Shown: in pieces, positions 6,380 to 8,354 of the stretch | How the letters are laid out: every line of letters begins with the position of its first letter | Numbering within the stretch: position 1 is the first letter of the stretch | Source of the DNA: Candidatus Saccharimonadia bacterium | GTDB taxonomy: Bacteria; Patescibacteriota; Saccharimonadia; Saccharimonadales; Saccharimonadaceae | Direction of reading: 5' to 3' | Length of the DNA: 8,354 nt | Assembly (NCBI GenBank): GCA_023257055.1 | Contig: JALRDG010000147.1 | Location: 1 to 8,354, forward strand | Made by a program: the position numbers and the translations under genes | Notes under the pieces: model-generated | The model's input: the letters and a program-made list of their open reading frames with translations, nothing else | Database searches by the model: none | What the model was told of the DNA's origin: nothing

Positions 6380-7352
6380 GATCGGTGAGCGCCTTGTCTG
6401 TCGCTGTAATTAATTCTTTCACTATTGTATCGTACTGTTCGTATGCACGAAAACCTGCGGCGTACACATGGCCACCACCGCCAAAATATCCAGCCACTTG
6501 TTCGGCAATTGGTAAATTACCGCGCAGCTTTCCGGTGATTTTACCGTCAGGATATGTTTTAATGGCAACCCCAAGTTCGACGCCTTCAACGAGCCGCATT
6601 TCATCAAGCACTAGTACGCTTGGGTTGTATTGGTCGCTGTAAGCTTGGATATCTTCCCATGGGATGTGCACCAGTGCTAGCTTGCCATTCAGGAAGTATT
6701 CGATGCGACCAATCAGCTCGCCTTTGTACGCAAGGATTTCTGGCGACTTTTTCATGAATTCACGACGTCGTTCTTCGATCTTCGAGTTGCTTGCACCAAG
6801 CTCGGTTAGCTTGCCGGCAACGAAGAAGCTTTCCGGCGTGACATTTTGTGTCGTTAATCCGAGAGTATCCGACATAAGGGCGATAAGCATGTTTTCGGCC
6901 GCCTGTTGGTTAATGCTCCAGTCAAATGTGTCTGCCATATGGTACAGAACGACACTGCTGGCTGGTTCGTCTTCAGTAACGAGCGTATGATCGAAGCTGA
7001 GTGTCGGTGCTGTGGTGTGATGATCAAGCACGAGTACAGGATGCGACTCTAGGAACGAACGGACTCCTCTGGTTTCGAGTACTTTGCTAAGGAGTACGTC
7101 GGCAGTCGTATCGACGATAATCGCTAAATCTGCAGAGGTATCGAAGTCGGCGGTAATTCTATCCCACCCTTGGATATAGCGAAGATATTTTGGAATCTCA
7201 ACTGGGCAATATAGGCGAACGGTCTTGCCGAGGTCGCAGAGAATTTCTTCGATTGCTAGGCTGGTTCCTATACTGTCGCCATCTGGATTTTCGGCCTGGA
7301 TGACAATAATTTTTTGTGCGGATTCTATAAGGGTTTTTGCGGTATCAAACAT
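6354..7352 (-). CDS. DHH/DHHA1 phosphoesterase, NrnA-like (oligoribonuclease / pAp phosphatase family)
   Basis: 332-residue soluble protein with the two-domain layout of NrnA-type enzymes, which degrade short RNAs or dinucleotides and dephosphorylate pAp with Mn2+. Motif I is NPDGD (22-26) with Asp24 and Asp26; motif II is IIVDT with Asp81; motif III is DHH (110-112); motif IV has Asp162 in ALMSDTLG. The DHHA1 domain ends with the substrate-binding GGGGH (291-295) in FGGGGHVYAAGF. Length fits the family (about 310-340). One departure: the His usually 3 residues before PDGD is Ala20 here. The start at 7352 is preferred because the longer reading to 7409 would run through the neighbour's terminator and because a promoter ends 7 nt before 7352. 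First gene of a unit with cysS. Whether it acts on nanoRNA, pAp or a cyclic dinucleotide product is not decidable. Confidence 0.92.
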   Translation of the reverse strand: MFDTAKTLIESAQKIIVIQAENPDGDSIGTSLAIEEILCDLGKTVRLYCPVEIPKYLRYIQGWDRITADFDTSADLAIIVDTTADVLLSKVLETRGVRSFLESHPVLVLDHHTTAPTLSFDHTLVTEDEPASSVVLYHMADTFDWSINQQAAENMLIALMSDTLGLTTQNVTPESFFVAGKLTELGASNSKIEERRREFMKKSPEILAYKGELIGRIEYFLNGKLALVHIPWEDIQAYSDQYNPSVLVLDEMRLVEGVELGVAIKTYPDGKITGKLRGNLPIAEQVAGYFGGGGHVYAAGFRAYEQYDTIVKELITATDKALTDHEATQHAH

Positions 7353-7359
7353 TCTTTTT

Positions 7360-7368
7360 AGTATAGCA
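7360..7368 (-). promoter_or_regulatory. Extended -10 promoter of the DHH-cysS unit, leaderless type
   Basis: The minus strand reads TGCTATACT, an extended -10 (TATACT at 7360-7365), followed by AAAAAGA and then the ATG at 7352. The transcription start should fall on or next to the start codon, so there is no room for a ribosome-binding site. No convincing -35 is seen 16-18 bp upstream. Confidence 0.65.
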
Positions 7369-7390
7369 AATATATCAGGGGTTGGAGCTG

Positions 7391-7429
7391 TATAAAGTAA
7401 AGGCGCCACACTATTGCTAGTGTGGCGCC
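7391..7429 (-). terminator. Intrinsic terminator of the two-helix membrane protein gene
   Basis: Perfect 12-bp inverted repeat, GGCGCCACACTA (7402-7413) and TAGTGTGGCGCC (7418-7429), with a 4-nt loop. On the minus strand the loop reads GCAA, a stable GNRA-type tetraloop, and the hairpin is followed by TTTACTTTATA (7401-7391). It begins 5 nt after the TAG stop at 7435-7437. The plus strand has no U-tract, so it acts on the minus strand only and separates this gene from the DHH-cysS unit. Confidence 0.88.
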
Positions 7430-7434
7430 GGAGC

Positions 7435-8160
7435 CTACTGGTGTGTCATTTCTGTGTTGATGCTGTCAACGGCGGCTTGCGCGTTGAGCTTCTGTTGCTC
7501 GAAGCTTTCTCGGTTCGAAGCGAGCCATTCTAGTGCCTCTTCACGAAGCTCTACTAGGTGGCTGCTGTCGCCGCCGATGGACTGGAGTACTGTTGCGGCG
7601 TCGTCAAGAATCCGCATCCTATGACGGTGAAGCGCGAGTACAGTTTCGACCGCGAACGTATAGACCGAAGGAAGTCGGAAGTTGCCGTGTTGGTTGAAAA
7701 ACCGATCGACAAGCTCCTTGTTCTGCTCGAAAAGGCCTGCTTCCACTGACCGCATGTCGATTCCAAGTGTACGGTACGCATAGAGTGATTCGTGATAGAT
7801 GCCGAAAAACTCTCCGCGACGAGCTTTGTCTTGATAGTCCTTCATGCGCTCGTCTTTTGTGACCCATTGACCGTACAGGCTCCAAAGAAAGACTGACGGC
7901 ACGACGATGAGGAAACACAAGCCGACGAGCTTTCCAATCGAAAATTCCGCTAGGTTGCCTCCGCCGTACTCCTTCAGGATGAAGCCTGACGCGGCGAAGC
8001 ATACCAAGAACAGAATCGTCGTGCTGAAGTAGCGCGTGACGGTAAGTACTGTCTGTAACTTCTTTGACCGACGCCTGTAGGTGAGCTTTTTTAGAACCTT
8101 CCTCTCTGGTGTTCCGGAGATCCAAAAATTACCAGTAGGTGTAGTAAGGTGCATGACCAT
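7435..8160 (-). CDS. Two-helix membrane protein of unknown function
   Basis: 241 residues from the ATG at 8160; I do not recognise a family. Order of parts: a basic cytoplasmic N-terminus (KVLKKLTYRRRSKKL, 21-35), a first membrane helix at about 46-63, a short glycine-rich loop (GGGNL near 66-70), a second helix at about 76-97, then a hydrophilic, mostly helical C-terminal region of about 140 residues. Residues 205-232 are rich in Glu, Gln and Ala and could form a coiled coil. The positive-inside rule puts both ends in the cytoplasm. The in-frame reading extends to 8226, but that extra part lies in the promoter; 8154 is an alternative ATG two codons on. Only a weak AGAAAG precedes the start. 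It is a monocistronic unit with its own promoter and terminator; its neighbours give no hint of role. Confidence 0.82.
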   Translation of the reverse strand: MVMHLTTPTGNFWISGTPERKVLKKLTYRRRSKKLQTVLTVTRYFSTTILFLVCFAASGFILKEYGGGNLAEFSIGKLVGLCFLIVVPSVFLWSLYGQWVTKDERMKDYQDKARRGEFFGIYHESLYAYRTLGIDMRSVEAGLFEQNKELVDRFFNQHGNFRLPSVYTFAVETVLALHRHRMRILDDAATVLQSIGGDSSHLVELREEALEWLASNRESFEQQKLNAQAAVDSINTEMTHQ

Positions 8161-8191
8161 TCTTTCTGTAGAGAGTGGACAGTTATTTGTT

Positions 8192-8220
8192 ATAATACAA
8201 TAAAAATCTATAAAAAACAA
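8192..8220 (-). promoter_or_regulatory. Promoter of the two-helix membrane protein gene
   Basis: The minus strand shows TTGTTT (8215-8220), a 17-bp AT-rich spacer, and TATTAT (8192-8197). An overlapping TATAAC 3 nt further on is an alternative -10. The leader to the ATG at 8160 is about 25-30 nt. This rules out the upstream ATG at 8226 as the start. It is a conventional -35/-10 promoter with a leader, unlike the leaderless ones elsewhere in the window. Confidence 0.6.
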
Positions 8221-8227
8221 TAGCAAG

Positions 8228-8269
8228 TGATATGAAAAAGGTGCCGTACATAGTACTGTACGGCACCTT
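8228..8269 (-). terminator. Intrinsic terminator of the gene entering from the right edge
   Basis: Perfect 13-bp inverted repeat, AAGGTGCCGTACA (8238-8250) and TGTACGGCACCTT (8257-8269), with a 6-nt loop. On the minus strand it is followed by TTTCATATCAC, which with the stem's own TT gives a run of five T. It lies 8 bp after the stop of the partial gene at 8277 and just upstream of the next promoter. Confidence 0.82.
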
Positions 8270-8276
8270 CCCCGAG

Positions 8277-8354
8277 CTAGTTCTGGTCGTCCTGTCGACG
8301 TAGGATTGCCTGACGCAATTCTTCGGTCAGTGTGGCGTCGTGATCCTGCCTTTC
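8277..8354 (-). CDS. C-terminal end of an unidentified protein (5' part beyond window)
   Basis: 25 codons are open on the minus strand from the right edge to a TAG stop at 8277-8279. The readable tail ends TEELRQAILRRQDDQN: hydrophilic, charged and probably helical. The main support is the strong terminator 8 bp past the stop and the lack of room for another gene end. No family can be assigned from so little. The frame could be wrong if the true gene ends further right. Confidence 0.55.
   Translation of the reverse strand, partial: ERQDHDATLTEELRQAILRRQDDQN

Noticed and set aside
7353..7409. Longer N-terminus for the DHH protein starting at 7409
   Set aside because: The extension crosses the 12-bp terminator hairpin and the promoter of the gene; family proteins start near the MFDTAKTLIES segment.
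8161..8226. Longer N-terminus for the two-helix protein starting at 8226
   Set aside because: The -35 and -10 elements lie inside this stretch, and it would add an odd hydrophobic segment just after the neighbour's terminator tail.
1..8354. Search for tRNA, rRNA, riboswitch, CRISPR array, insertion sequence or phage genes
   Set aside because: Gaps between genes are all under 140 bp and are filled by promoters and terminators; no cloverleaf, repeat-spacer pattern or transposase was seen by eye.

Overview
This window looks like an ordinary, gene-dense stretch of a small bacterial chromosome. It has six complete protein genes with an assignable family or a clear gene structure, one unrecognised acidic protein gene, and partial genes at the two edges (a large one at the left, a short tail at the right). 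GC content is moderate and the standard bacterial code fits: no gene needs TGA read as an amino acid. The mix of short promoter-to-start distances and the protein sequences themselves suggest Candidate Phyla Radiation / Patescibacteria, most likely Saccharibacteria (TM7). That placement is inference from recalled family flavour, not a database result. No mobile element, CRISPR array, tRNA or rRNA is visible.

Layout. 1-1821 (minus) is a two-gene ABC-2 exporter operon of the NatA/NatB or YhaQ/YhaP kind: the ATPase first, then a permease that runs off the left edge. A 59-bp gap separates it from the divergent tgt gene (plus, 1881-3083), encoding a tRNA-guanine transglycosylase. A convergent gene for an acidic protein of unknown function (minus, 3131-3619) follows; its terminator abuts the tgt stop codon. 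A 137-bp divergent promoter region then leads to an AI-2E/PerM-family membrane protein (plus, 3757-4887). This converges on a minus-strand pair, a DHH/DHHA1 phosphoesterase (7352 to 6354) overlapping cysS (6379 to 4922), and the two sides share one bidirectional terminator. Further right is a monocistronic gene for a two-helix membrane protein (minus, 8160-7435). Last comes the C-terminal tail of another minus-strand gene, ended by its own hairpin.

The strongest non-gene signal is in transcription and translation starts. Four promoters share an extended -10 element, TGCTAnnCT. In three of them (ABC ATPase, tgt, DHH) the -10 lies only 6-11 nt before the start codon, so the mRNAs should be leaderless or nearly so. 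The permease, the acidic protein and the AI-2E protein instead have good Shine-Dalgarno sequences. Four perfect inverted repeats of 12-16 bp with T-rich tails act as terminators, so each transcription unit is well insulated. These signals also correct two gene starts: DHH begins at 7352 and the two-helix protein at 8160 (or 8154), each downstream of the longest possible ORF start.

The genes do not form one pathway. They cover export, tRNA modification, tRNA charging, nucleotide/RNA turnover and membrane transport. I see no convincing undescribed multi-gene system here. The items most worth a second look are the leaderless promoter pattern, the altered first metal-binding motif in the DHH protein, the terminator whose loop is a stop codon, and the two orphan proteins.
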